From Roseivivax lentus (GTDB taxonomy: Bacteria > Pseudomonadota > Alphaproteobacteria > Rhodobacterales > Rhodobacteraceae), in NCBI RefSeq assembly GCF_900156805.1, contig NZ_FTOQ01000013.1, positions 42,500 through 106,499 of the forward strand: a DNA stretch of 64,000 nt. Direction: 5' to 3'. The translations under genes were made by a program, and so were the position numbers. Of the stretch, positions 42,794 to 51,787 are shown one piece after another (position 1 is the stretch's first letter; each line of letters starts with the position of its first letter). The notes under the pieces were generated by a model, which made no database searches, had not been told where the DNA came from, and saw only the letters and a list, made by a program, of their open reading frames with translations.

Positions 42794-45136
42794 TTAGATG
42801 AAGAAATCGTAGTCGTTTGCCTCCACGATCCCGACCTCATTGGAAACGGAATACTCTAGTGTTTCCAAGGTATTGTCATAGACCGTCGCATCGCTGATCG
42901 TACCTTGGAAGCTCGCGACAAAGCCCGCCGCCTGGTCCGCGCTGGCCCAGCCAAGGCCACCCCATTGCAGATGCTGCTGGTTTTGCGTCCAGTCTATCAC
43001 CAGGTCGGTGGTTGAGACCTGTTCGCCATTGACCCAGAGTTCACCACCGTCAGGGCCGAAGGTCACCGCCACGGCGTAGGTTGTTCCCGCCTCGATGTCA
43101 TCAAGGGTCATGTATGCTTCGCTTCCGGCATCCTGCAGGCGTATCACAAGAGTGTTGCCCTTAAGAAAGGCGGCAAAGTGATGACCGCCGCCGGCGTATC
43201 CGCTGGCGTCCTTGGCGACGAGGCCCTGCAAACCGGCGACGTCGTCTGCCGTGAAAGAGAAAGCAACCGTACCGGAGGATATCTCCAGCTCGGAGCTGTG
43301 TGCCATTTCAAACACGTCCCCCGCGTCCGCGATCGTCAGCTCACCCGGCAGACTGAAGACGGCTCCTTCGTTCGGATCGAGGTCGAGCTCAGGTTGCGGA
43401 TCGGGCCCCGGCTGAGGAACCTGCTCGGGCTCCGGCTGAGGAACCGGCTCAGGCAGCGAGGTATTGTCATAAACCGTCGCATCGCTGATCGTGCCTTGGA
43501 AGTTCGCGACATAGCCCGCCGCCTGGTCCGCGCTGGCCCAGCCAAGGCCACCCCATTGCAGATGCTGCTGGTTTTGCGTCCAGTCCATCACCAGCTCGGT
43601 GGTCGAGACCTGTTCGCCATTGACCCAGAGTTCACCGCCGTCAGGCCCGAACGTGATTGCCACGGCGTAGGTCTTTCCCGCCTCGATGCCATCAAGGCTC
43701 AGGTAGGCGTCGCTGGCGGCATCCTGTAGGCGGACCATCAGGGTGTTGCCTTGCAGGTAGGCGGCAAAATGGTGACCGCCGCCGACATATCCGCTGGCGT
43801 CCTTGGCGACCAGGCCCTGCACGCCGGCGACATCGTCTGCCGTGAAAGAGAACGCAACCGTGCCGGAAGATATCTCCAGCTCGGCGCTGTGTGCCATTTC
43901 GAACACGTCCCCCGCATCCGCGATCGTGAGCTCACCCGGCAGGCTGAAGACGGTGCCTTCCGCCGGATCGAGGTCGGGCTGCGGTTGCGGATCGGGCTCG
44001 GACTCCGGTTGCGGATCGGGGTCCGGCTGCGGAACCGGCTGGGGCACCCAGGTGTCGCCGTTCAACAATTCCATCAGCCGCTCATAGGCCCCGTATTGCT
44101 CGGCCAATGAGCCGGCGAGCGGGACGAGGTCTTGCAGCGTCACCCCGAGGCCGGTCTCTGCGTTGGGGAAATAGTCGCTGTAGTGATGGGCTTGGTTGGG
44201 CTGGTCATGCTGAACGTACAGGTTGCCGCCGCTCACCTTGCCGTCATATCCGGTGGCCGAGATGATATTGCCGGTGACCGTGGCACCGTCAGGGCTCTGG
44301 ATGACCGTTGCCTTGTGTACCAGATCGGGCGCGTTCAACACGGTGTTGTCACGGATCGTGACGTTCGCGCCGGAATAGAGGGTGATCCCGTGAAGCATCC
44401 CGGTATAGAGGATGTTCTGCTCGATCAGCACGTTGTTGTAGCTGCCGTCGGCCATGAAGATGGCTTGGGTCGTGCCGATGTTGCCGGCGAGGGAAACGTT
44501 GCCGCGAATGGTGATGTTCTCGGACGAGCCCTGGAACTGAATGAAGTCGACATGGGCGGTCGGCGACGGAAAGTTCGACGTCGGCCCGATGTTGTTCTCG
44601 ATCAGGACGCCATTGACGCCGGCAAACTTCATGGTGTCGTTGCCAAGCCGGTCGAAATGGTTGCCGACAACCTCGATGTTGTCGCTGCCCAAGGCCACGA
44701 AGCCGTTCTTCACGTCGTGGACCTCGTCCTCCTCGATGCGGATGTTCCGCACATTGCCGCCGGTATAGATGCCGTAATGGCCCTGGAACTCGTTGTAATT
44801 CGTGCTGGTCGTGACGGAGCCGTTCACCTCTGAGTTCGAAAACACGATGTCATGGCTGTTGCCGTCGATATTGACCACTTTCGACGAAGCGGCGCCGTTC
44901 GACGGGTTGTCCACGTGCACGCTGTCTATGGCGAGAAAGCTGGACCCGACGATGTCGATCTGATCGAACACAGCGGGGTTGTCCGGATCCGCCGAACGCA
45001 CCGTGACATAGCCGCTGTAGTTGTAGCCATTGAAGTCGAACGATCCGTAATCGCCCGCCGCGAGGACGATTTCATCGCCGGCCTGTGCGGATGCCAGCGC
45101 ATTTTCAAGCTGCGCGCGCGTTGTTACGCTGATCAT
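42794..45136 (-). CDS. Beta-helix protein with two lectin-like modules, probable type I secretion cargo
   Basis: This 780-residue protein has no signal peptide. Residues 1 to about 360 form a right-handed parallel beta-helix (SVTTRAQLENALASAQAGDEIVLAAGDYG at the start; HVDFIQFQGSSENITIRGN and YNNVLIEQNILYTGMLHGI inside), similar in kind to polysaccharide lyases and epimerases. Two proline-glutamine-glutamate linkers follow, each leading to a concanavalin/LamG-like beta-sandwich (FSLPGELTIADAGDVFEMAHS ...). The modules are 197-residue tandem copies with nearly identical DNA. There are no RTX nonapeptides. The C terminus is NDYDFFI, an acidic residue followed by hydrophobic ones, as in PrtD-dependent cargo. 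Start at ATG 45136 (a GTG at 45148 is possible). Confidence 0.82.
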   Translation of the reverse strand: MISVTTRAQLENALASAQAGDEIVLAAGDYGSFDFNGYNYSGYVTVRSADPDNPAVFDQIDIVGSSFLAIDSVHVDNPSNGAASSKVVNIDGNSHDIVFSNSEVNGSVTTSTNYNEFQGHYGIYTGGNVRNIRIEEDEVHDVKNGFVALGSDNIEVVGNHFDRLGNDTMKFAGVNGVLIENNIGPTSNFPSPTAHVDFIQFQGSSENITIRGNVSLAGNIGTTQAIFMADGSYNNVLIEQNILYTGMLHGITLYSGANVTIRDNTVLNAPDLVHKATVIQSPDGATVTGNIISATGYDGKVSGGNLYVQHDQPNQAHHYSDYFPNAETGLGVTLQDLVPLAGSLAEQYGAYERLMELLNGDTWVPQPVPQPDPDPQPESEPDPQPQPDLDPAEGTVFSLPGELTIADAGDVFEMAHSAELEISSGTVAFSFTADDVAGVQGLVAKDASGYVGGGHHFAAYLQGNTLMVRLQDAASDAYLSLDGIEAGKTYAVAITFGPDGGELWVNGEQVSTTELVMDWTQNQQHLQWGGLGWASADQAAGYVANFQGTISDATVYDNTSLPEPVPQPEPEQVPQPGPDPQPELDLDPNEGAVFSLPGELTIADAGDVFEMAHSSELEISSGTVAFSFTADDVAGLQGLVAKDASGYAGGGHHFAAFLKGNTLVIRLQDAGSEAYMTLDDIEAGTTYAVAVTFGPDGGELWVNGEQVSTTDLVIDWTQNQQHLQWGGLGWASADQAAGFVASFQGTISDATVYDNTLETLEYSVSNEVGIVEANDYDFFI
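42860..43967 (-). repeat. 591-bp tandem duplication encoding two lectin-like modules
   Basis: Sequence from about 42860 to 43376 is repeated with a few base changes at about 43451 to 43967. Matching points (for example GATCGTACCTTGG at 42896 and GATCGTGCCTTGG at 43487) are 591 bases apart, exactly 197 codons, so the frame is kept. Most differences are third-position or conservative. This indicates a recent internal duplication or ongoing gene conversion. Confidence 0.85.
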
Positions 45137-45605
45137 GCCCAAATCCACTTTTGCTGCATCACGATGGTTTGCTTGGCGGAGCAGCCCGATACGACTTCAG
45201 TCGTCGAGCGGCGGAAATTCGTCGTGTTAACGCCCTGCATCAGAGAGTGTCCTTTTTTCTTTTCCCGTACGGTCACACCCGGGAGGTGACGGGCTCTTCG
45301 AGTCGCCCATTGTCGCAGACCACTACGATTTTTGCGTTTACAATCAGTTACCCGCAGAGACACACCTCCGGCAGTCCAGCCCCCATCCCGGGGCGGACAC
45401 GTCACGGCGTGATCTGTTCGATTACTCGCTACTGCGTTATTCGTTGCCTGCCCGGGCCGCCTACCAACGCGTCGAGAGATGGACAACACGATGACAAGCG
45501 GACGCAGATTTTCGGGCAGAAACTCGCCGAAGAGGAGAGTTCTAGGTCAGTTCGGCGCACGAGTTGGACTTTGCGGCAATGGTTGTGGTCTTCCTTCGAG
45601 GCTGC
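45137..45605. other. Upstream region of the beta-helix gene, no gene seen
   Basis: This spacer should hold the promoter of the minus-strand beta-helix gene. Open frames in it (such as 45151-45612 on the plus strand) have no recognisable features. No clear ribosome site precedes the ATG at 45136; GGATTTGGGC is the nearest purine-rich stretch. Confidence 0.4.
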
Positions 45606-45846
45606 GGACTAAGAGCTCAGGTGCTGAGGCCTGCCCGGCCTCCACGAATATTTTCGACCAAGAATAGCAAAGGCTCTCAGCGCTGCCCTCGGGCCGATAG
45701 AGCGCGGCAAGGCTCTCCTCGCCGCGCAGACCGGCCAGGACAACCCTGATCTTCTCCTCGGTCGAATAGCGCTTGCGGCGCTAACGCTTTGTACGCATGA
45801 CCAGCTTGTCTCCGGTATCATTCGAGGCTCCGGGGCTCTTTTTCAT
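45606..45846 (-). pseudogene. Transposase OrfA relic (IS3-type helix-turn-helix)
   Basis: Minus-strand reading from the ATG at 45846 gives MKKSPGASNDTGDKLVMRTKR, a TAG at 45781-45783, then RRKRYSTEEKIRVVLAGLRG and EESLAALYRPEGSAESLCYSWSK. The second part is the typical N-terminal helix-turn-helix of IS3-group OrfA proteins (YSxEEKIRIVLxGLRGExSIAELCRREGI). The stop codon and loss of the remainder show that it is dead. Confidence 0.7.
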
Positions 45847-45930
45847 CTTCGCTCCTCAGTGGCTTCGACGAACCGGAAATCCTCTGTTGCTCAAGATCCT
45901 GAATCTGTCCGATGCGTGCTGATGTCAGAC

Positions 45931-46049
45931 AAAATCGACGGAATGGAGCCCTTCGCCTATCTCGCGGCGGGGGCGAGGCGGTTGCCACAGGGCATCCCGC
46001 AAACCGGCCCGACGCTTTGCTACCCTGGAACTGCAAGCCGTCAACCTGA
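45931..46049 (+). pseudogene. IS66-family transposase C-terminal relic
   Basis: The plus strand encodes KIDGMEPFAYLAAG and then, after a one-base frame change, VATGHPANRPDALLPWNCKPST followed by TGA. Together they match the C-terminal end of IS66 TnpC transposases (NGVEPFAYLxDVLxRIxxGHPxxRIDELLPWNY). Only the last 40 residues remain. The remaining bases to 46189 show nothing recognisable. Confidence 0.7.
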
Positions 46050-46189
46050 ACTCCGGTGGTGCGTAGACGCCGCTTGCATCGCTCTCTCCGCAATCGTCAT
46101 ACAGTTGGCCATGGGTCCGGAGCCTAGGCCAGATCGCCGTCCGCATGTCTCACTGGAACTCGCTGAAAACAGATTTCAGGGCCGATCGG

Positions 46190-47413
46190 TCAGAGACGTC
46201 CGAGGAAACCACGCCGGAGCGTTCCAAAGAAATTTCGAACGGAGGCGCGCATTCCTGCTTTGCGAGCATTTGCAAGCAGGTGAAAGCCTCGATACTCCGG
46301 AATAGGTCGACCTAGAAGCCTCAGTGCCGCCATCCTGACTAGCGTGAGGCGGCGCTTGCTGGTCTGCCCCGGCTGCATTCCTTCCAACATGCCGACGTCA
46401 AAAGGCGTGAGCGCTAGCCTTCCAGCAGCTTCTGCCGAGCGTACCAGCGCATGGCCGCGCTCCGTGCGGGCCATGACCAAGCTTATTCCATCGCGTTCCT
46501 CGAAAACCGGGTAACCCTTTGCATTGGTTTCCCACGCGTCGGCAAAGACAACATCGGCGGCCCCCCCGGTCCCGTCGGGGCAGATCTTGCACCGCGCCTG
46601 CACGTGTCGCGACAGCACGCCGCCCCAACTTTCAGAATAGCTCAGCTTGGCCGTTTGACCGTTTCGCAGCGTTGCCGTGGCATTTCCCGGCCAACCATTG
46701 CCACGATACCGAAACCGCACGACATCCGACTCCTCCAACCCCATCTTCGCGAGCACCTCGCGGGCGCCCGCATGGCTCGGCACGCCGGCGCAGAAAAACG
46801 ATAGCATCCACGGAATGCGCAGTGCGATCCGTGGATCGTCGCGCGCCATTGCGCGTAGCGCGGCTACATCACAAGGTTTTCCAACAAAGACATGCCGCAG
46901 CTCGCTTTCGAGCAACGGCCCGACATTGGCCAGCGGCGCAGAGGGAGCATAACGAGATCCGGCGTGCTTGATTACTTCGGCGGATGTCGTGCTTACGACC
47001 GAGCGGTTCGCGAATGGCACTTCATTGTCGGCGCCGACTTGTAAGACGCGGTCAACCTCGCCGCTTTCCAGAAGGTGCACCAGCAGCGCTGAAAGTGCTC
47101 CGCCCGAGGAGGCCTTGTGGCGAAGTGCGGGGTCTCGCGAAAACCCGGTGTAAAGTTCTACGTACGGTCCCCAAAGCGGATCATCGCTTCGTTTGTCCGG
47201 CTCAATTGCGATCCCAAGTCCCGGACAGACACTACTAATGCGGGCGTCTTCTTCTGGCGCGACCTCATCAAGTACAACCGGCCGCAGAAAGCCCGGGTCG
47301 ACAAGCTGCATTTCGATGGCGGTGGGTGCTATTGCTGCGCAGGCCCCGCAGCCGCTGCACAGATTTCCATCCGCGACCTTCTTAAGTGCGATAGAGCCCC
47401 CTTTTGCGGTCAT
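46190..47413 (-). CDS. FrhB-like iron-sulphur protein of a polysaccharide locus
   Basis: This 407-residue protein has an N-terminal ferredoxin-like cluster motif (LCSGCGACAAIAPTAIEM) and the coenzyme F420 hydrogenase/dehydrogenase beta-subunit N- and C-terminal domains (HKASSGGALSALLVHLLESGEVDRVL; HVFVGKPCDVAALRAMARDDPRI; CKICPDGTGGAADVVFADAW). Such proteins recur in exopolysaccharide clusters beside pyruvyltransferases, where they are thought to use flavin and iron-sulphur centres; their reaction is not settled. The ATG at 47413 overlaps the TGA of the decayed pyruvyltransferase upstream (ATGA), so the two were once one operon. The present gene has no visible lesion. Confidence 0.82.
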   Translation of the reverse strand: MTAKGGSIALKKVADGNLCSGCGACAAIAPTAIEMQLVDPGFLRPVVLDEVAPEEDARISSVCPGLGIAIEPDKRSDDPLWGPYVELYTGFSRDPALRHKASSGGALSALLVHLLESGEVDRVLQVGADNEVPFANRSVVSTTSAEVIKHAGSRYAPSAPLANVGPLLESELRHVFVGKPCDVAALRAMARDDPRIALRIPWMLSFFCAGVPSHAGAREVLAKMGLEESDVVRFRYRGNGWPGNATATLRNGQTAKLSYSESWGGVLSRHVQARCKICPDGTGGAADVVFADAWETNAKGYPVFEERDGISLVMARTERGHALVRSAEAAGRLALTPFDVGMLEGMQPGQTSKRRLTLVRMAALRLLGRPIPEYRGFHLLANARKAGMRASVRNFFGTLRRGFLGRL

Positions 47414-48239
47414 GGGCGCATTTCCAACGTCGAGCCTATCAGACCAACCGTGGTGGCCTCATGTTGGAACGCCTCATATAGGCCTGCAAACTTGCGGCTA
47501 TAAGCCATCGGCAGAACAGGTACGTCGGTTGAAAAGGCTGTAATAAAAGCTTGCATGTGCGTCGGCGACCAAATCCATTCTGGAAAAATACAACTTTGCC
47601 TCATAATGATCAAAGAATTAGGGCGACTTTCAAACAAGAGAAATCCCCGGCTCGCCTGAAGCTTACGCGGTAGGCGTCCTCGACTTCGATGGTGTCGGGG
47701 AAGATACGCGGTACCCGATTAACCTCGAGATCGTCACCTGCTGCCAGCCGACGAAGCAGGTTCTGTATAACCGAGTTGTCGGGATCGCAAAGTTCAAACG
47801 TGCTGCTGGGATTGTATCCATCTTCGAGCAGAAGGTCTGAATCGTTCGGATCGGTCCGCGTAGTTCTTACCGGTTTCCATCCATCGCCAGTCTGGAGAAA
47901 TCGCAGCGCTACGTCGCTGGCAGAGATTAGCGTCGCTGCGATGCTCCGCCTCGCGCAAGAGATAAATAGAATAATCGTCCCTCACTGCGACGAGAGGGGA
48001 CTTCAGTATCATCAACAATAATGCATGATGTGACCAAGCCCGTTCTCATGGCTCAAAGTCTTCGGCGCTATTTCCAGCGGGCGACGCCGGGCGATTTTCA
48101 TGGCTTTGATGGCCAGAATTGTCAGAGCCCTCTTAGCATCGTAGATGTCCGTGGAACTATGACCTGCGCAAATTTCCATCACTTTGTCGCAGCGGCGCAG
48201 ATAGTCAGCGGGTCTACCTGCCGGTTTAAAAACCCTCAA
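47410..48239 (-). pseudogene. Decayed polysaccharide pyruvyltransferase
   Basis: Pieces of one protein lie in order on the minus strand but in different frames. First DKVMEICAGHSSTDIYDAKR and LEIAPKTLS (48.2-48.0 kb), then SPLVAVRDDYSIYLLREA, then ISASDVALRF and GYNPSSTFELCDPDNSVIQN ... DDLEVNRVPRIFPDTIEVED (47.95-47.67 kb), then SPTHMQAFITAFSTDVPV and LPMAYSRKFAGLYEAF (47.55-47.47 kb). Each piece aligns with the intact pyruvyltransferase at 58.4-59.6 kb (for example CAMVLDIGGGDSFTDIYGAK and AFSAGVPTLPLAYSRKF). At least two frame changes and a missing N terminus make it non-functional. Confidence 0.8.
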
Positions 48240-48362
48240 GGGGCAAATCTACTTCCTCAAGGTCCTGTCCCTGAAGGTAGGGCGGACGCATATCAGTCCA
48301 GCCAAGGCGGGAGAAATTCGGTTGCCACGCCAATCAATGCAGTCCCCTGCACAACTGTACGC

Positions 48363-48554
48363 TCAGGCTTGATTTGGCTTGTAAAAGATCAAAACGATGA
48401 AAGCGACCAGAGGCCAAACCATACAAAGCAAGTAGCCCATGACAACGTCGAAGGGCTTGTTCTGACCTCGTCGCTTCTGCTCCCCGTAGGTGAGTATTAG
48501 GGCGACAACAACGCTTGCAAGATAGACAGAAGTGATGGATGACCAAAGAGCCAT
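48363..48554 (-). CDS. Small inner-membrane protein
   Basis: This 63-residue protein has two hydrophobic segments (SSITSVYLASVVVALILTYG and VVMGYLLCMVWPLVAFIVLIFY) joined by a basic loop (EQKRRGQNKPFD). The ATG at 48554 follows AAGGGGAG at a good distance, which supports it as a real gene. No function is known to me; its place among polysaccharide genes is the only hint. The frame is open further upstream to 48590. Confidence 0.6.
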   Translation of the reverse strand: MALWSSITSVYLASVVVALILTYGEQKRRGQNKPFDVVMGYLLCMVWPLVAFIVLIFYKPNQA

Positions 48555-48734
48555 GATCAACTCCCCTTCGCAAAATTTGCCAGATCGCATGGCTTAGGTT
48601 AGAAATTTAAACGCAGATACAAATTGTGTTTTAGTGTAGCACTGTTTCCCTTGGGGAAACAAGTCTGCTCTGCAGCGGTTCATCGGTGAGCCAAGGCGGT
48701 CGTCGGGGCCAAATCGACAAAAAGGGACTATCCC

Positions 48735-50036
48735 ATGGCATGTCAGCCAGAGAACCGAGGACGAAGGACGCCTGGATCGAAATCCGTCTGTTTCAAAGCT
48801 CACCGATGCTTTAGCGTTGGAGACGCTCAGGGCACACCATCGGGAGAAATCCGGCATGCGCCAAAGGTGATATCGGTCGCGGGTCTGGCGGCGCTGCTTC
48901 TTTCTTGTATGATTTCGGCTCTGCATGCTCAGAATTTCCGCGATGGGTTGAGCGCTCAACTTCTAGATGAGCTGGCGAAGGCGAAGGGCGGCGAGACCAT
49001 CGTCTTGGCCGACGGGAATTACGGCGCGCTCCATATCGTTGACCGCGCGTTCCCGGCCTATGTGACATTAAAGTCTGCAAACACCCACGGCGCCGTATTC
49101 GATAGCATCATTATTGATAACTCCCGTTTTGTTCGCATCGATGGCGTGCACGTCAGCAATTCGAGTAACGGCGCTGCTTCATCGGCCGTGGTCGCTGTCG
49201 TCGGGGGAAGCAGTGACGTGGAAATAATAAATAGCGAAATAAATGGACTTGTTGATAGCGATTATAATGGTTTCCATGGACTTTATTCTAACGGTCGCGC
49301 GAAAAGGATCACTTTTGCAAATAATTATGTCCACGATGTCAAGAATGGCGGGACGTTTATTGACACGACCGATCTTAAGGTGATCGGTAACAAAATTGAC
49401 TACATTGGAAACGATAGCTTCAAATTTCTCAGCGTGACCGATGTAAAAATCGAGAATAATATTGGTGCGACTAATTTGTTTCCTTCCGAAAACGCGCATC
49501 TTGACTTTATCCAATTTCAAGGTGGAGACTCATCCGACGTTGTCATCCGCGGAAATATTTTCCTGCCCAGCACACGGGCTGACGTGCAAGGCATCTTCCT
49601 CGCCGACGCGCATTATTCTAATGTGCTGATTGAACAGAACATTATCGTAACAGGGATGATTCGGGGAATTTCGGTAACCAGCGGTACTGATGTAGTTGCG
49701 AAGAACAATACCGTTTTGCACGTGAAGGGGAGGGGCAGTAAAGCGACGTTCATTATCGTGGATGGAAAGAGTTACGGAAATATCCAAAGCTCTTACATTG
49801 GGCATTCCGGGCTTGGACTGATGGATGGAAATCTGAACATACAATCGACCGATCCAAATTCTGAGTGGCACTATGGCAGATATTTCGCCAATGCAGACCG
49901 AGGATTAGGCATTACAATCAGTGATCTGGCGCCAGTTTCTGGCTCAGCCGTTGAAAATTTTGGGGCGTACGACCGGCTTGTCGAGGCATTGGCACATAGC
50001 CTTGGCGACGCAAAAGGTCCAAGGATCACTCCCTAG
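48735..50036 (+). CDS. Sec-exported right-handed beta-helix protein
   Basis: This protein of up to 433 residues carries an internal hydrophobic signal (VISVAGLAALLLSCMISALHA, cut before QNFRD) and a parallel beta-helix that matches the catalytic-type half of the 42.8-45.1 kb protein along its length: VDFIQFQG versus LDFIQFQG, YNNVLIEQN versus YSNVLIEQN, GAYERLMELL versus GAYDRLVEAL. It lacks the lectin modules. The start is uncertain: ATG 48735 follows AAAGGGA but gives a 44-residue basic leader, while a GTG at about 48867 would start just before the signal core. Base composition is much more AT-rich than in the metabolic operons, pointing to recent transfer. Confidence 0.8.
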   Translation: MACQPENRGRRTPGSKSVCFKAHRCFSVGDAQGTPSGEIRHAPKVISVAGLAALLLSCMISALHAQNFRDGLSAQLLDELAKAKGGETIVLADGNYGALHIVDRAFPAYVTLKSANTHGAVFDSIIIDNSRFVRIDGVHVSNSSNGAASSAVVAVVGGSSDVEIINSEINGLVDSDYNGFHGLYSNGRAKRITFANNYVHDVKNGGTFIDTTDLKVIGNKIDYIGNDSFKFLSVTDVKIENNIGATNLFPSENAHLDFIQFQGGDSSDVVIRGNIFLPSTRADVQGIFLADAHYSNVLIEQNIIVTGMIRGISVTSGTDVVAKNNTVLHVKGRGSKATFIIVDGKSYGNIQSSYIGHSGLGLMDGNLNIQSTDPNSEWHYGRYFANADRGLGITISDLAPVSGSAVENFGAYDRLVEALAHSLGDAKGPRITP

Positions 50037-50310
50037 ACTAGTCGGTCCGAATCCGGTGCAACCTGCGTACAAGACAGTCGGCACGGGCGCAGCGAAGAAT
50101 CCACTTAGAAGAATAGAAAAGTGGAATTTTTTAGATTGAGTTCATTCCAAGGAATAATTGGCTTTTTGCAGTCGGTCGAGCGATTTCTAGCTGGATAATT
50201 CGCATAATTGACCCCTGAAGCCTTCACCGTTCCCTGACCTAACGCGATGAACCGCCTTCCTACCGATCCGCGGTAATTGTAGCTGGAAAAGTGAAGGAGA
50301 GGAGCATCTG

Positions 50311-51330
50311 ATGAACATCAAGGTTCTGGGCATCGGTCCGGGCAAGATGTTTTGCAGTCCAGCTAGGTTGGACGATGCGTGCGCGGTCGTTTCCGCAAGC
50401 GCCCTTAACGACATCAGTTTTTTGGATTTCCAGCACGTCCTGTCGACTTGTGTTGCGGTCATGTAAGCCTGTGGCGGCGCGCATCACATCAGGCGTTTCC
50501 GCCAGCAGCAAAACCATGAGACAAGGCTGAAGTTGCCGCTTTATGTGTGGCTCAAAGTTAAGGTCAACAAGAACGGCGATTATGACGCGGAAGCGATGAT
50601 CAAGGCTGCGAACTCCCGCAACCACGCCTTTCGTCGCGGTCAAATCTAAAGAGCAGCTTGACCTTCAAGCATTGCGCAGCGCAATGAATTGGCTGGTGAC
50701 GGACAGGACGGGTCTGTTAAACAAAGCTGTGGATTTTGAATGGAGTGTGGCCTGTTTGTCGGAACCGGACGTCATGTGTTTTAGGAGGAACTGAAGAGAT
50801 TAGCGGCTGAAGGTGGCGGCGATCTATCACCGCAAATCTTCCTGATGTTGGGTGACATGGCGGCCGACTTGAGCGAGATCAATCGACTTGTTGCGGTCAT
50901 GGATGTCGATATCAGCCACCTGGCCAGCAATGACGAGGACCTGCGCCGCCTGAAAATAGACCCGGCGTCGACCAGACTATTGCTACGGCTCTTATGGTCG
51001 CCATCGGCACCAGCTCAAGCCGTGCCAATGGACTGATCTTGCGGCGTGACTCGGACTGATTCCACAGAAGATCACGCCCTGCGGCCAGGCTAAGCTCATC
51101 GGCAACTTCAAGCAGAGAAAACCTAATCGCGAAGCCTCTTCATTCACGGCGCACGAACGGTGCTGCATCGTGTTTGTGCTTAGAGCGGAGGGCTCACCGA
51201 ATGGGCTCACCTAACGGACTCATGTAAATGTTACCGCGGTCGCGATGCCCGACAAGCTGACCAGCAATGCTTGGGCTGTATCGACGAAGGGTGATCGATA
51301 CCGCACCGAGGCATTGGCCGCGGCGTAGAT
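50311..51330 (+). pseudogene. IS110-family transposase relic
   Basis: Fragments in several plus-strand frames follow the order of an IS110 transposase: MNIKVLGIGPGKMFCS, then ACGGAHHIRR, KLPLYVWLKVKVNKNGDYDAEAM, KSKEQLDLQALRSAMNWLV, a coiled-coil part (ADLSEINRLVAVMDVDISHL), ATALMVAIGTSSS, and finally ITPCGQAKLIGNFKQRK and DKLTSNAWAVSTKGDRYR. Many stops and frame changes separate them. The catalytic DEDD residues can no longer be translated in one frame. The bases from 50037 to 50310 show no gene. Confidence 0.75.
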
Positions 51331-51421
51331 TAAAGAGAAAGGACAAAAAACCGAATCTGAGAATGATGAGGGGATGGAACATCGATCGATGGGCGTCTTG
51401 TCAGTCTGATGTGGAGCGTAG

Positions 51422-51700
51422 CCGCCGAGTGCCAATGACCTTTTGAACGAGGCCATGTTTCGCGACATGGCCCACGCACGATTCGCAATCCAAGCCTGCG
51501 CGGAAGATCGCAATGAAGAGAGACTGCGTTGTGCTCGTGGCGACCAAACCTCCAAAGCCGTTGTTCGAGGACCTTTTAACCACAACCCACAGCCGCGCTG
51601 CGTTGCACAAAAGCTCCGCGCCGCTCTTGGTTGCTCCGACCGCGCCAAACGACGTATTATCCTTCAGGGTTCCAATTCCGGCTTGGTGAAAGCTCGGTAG
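51422..51700 (+). pseudogene. IS3-family OrfB C-terminal relic
   Basis: The frame reads NDLLNEAMFRDMAHARFAIQACAEDRNEERL, which matches the end of IS3 OrfB integrases (DELLNExLFxSLAHARxxIExWRxDYNEERPH). The tryptophan and tyrosine usually seen are lost, and the protein then runs into unrelated sequence. It abuts the IS110 relic. The bases 51701-51787 carry nothing seen. Confidence 0.6.
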
Positions 51701-51787
51701 CGACTCAATTTCACGCTACGAATAGTTGCAGCAGACCTGCGTCCTTCGCCGACAGAATTCATTCACGTGTACGACAGGATCCGATCG

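Noticed and set aside
42860..43967. CRISPR-like or phage repeat array
   Set aside because: The repeat is a two-copy, in-frame 591-bp coding duplication, with no short repeats or spacers.
47689..48500. Plus-strand frames over the decayed pyruvyltransferase
   Set aside because: They have no recognisable features, while the minus strand shows ordered fragments of a known family.
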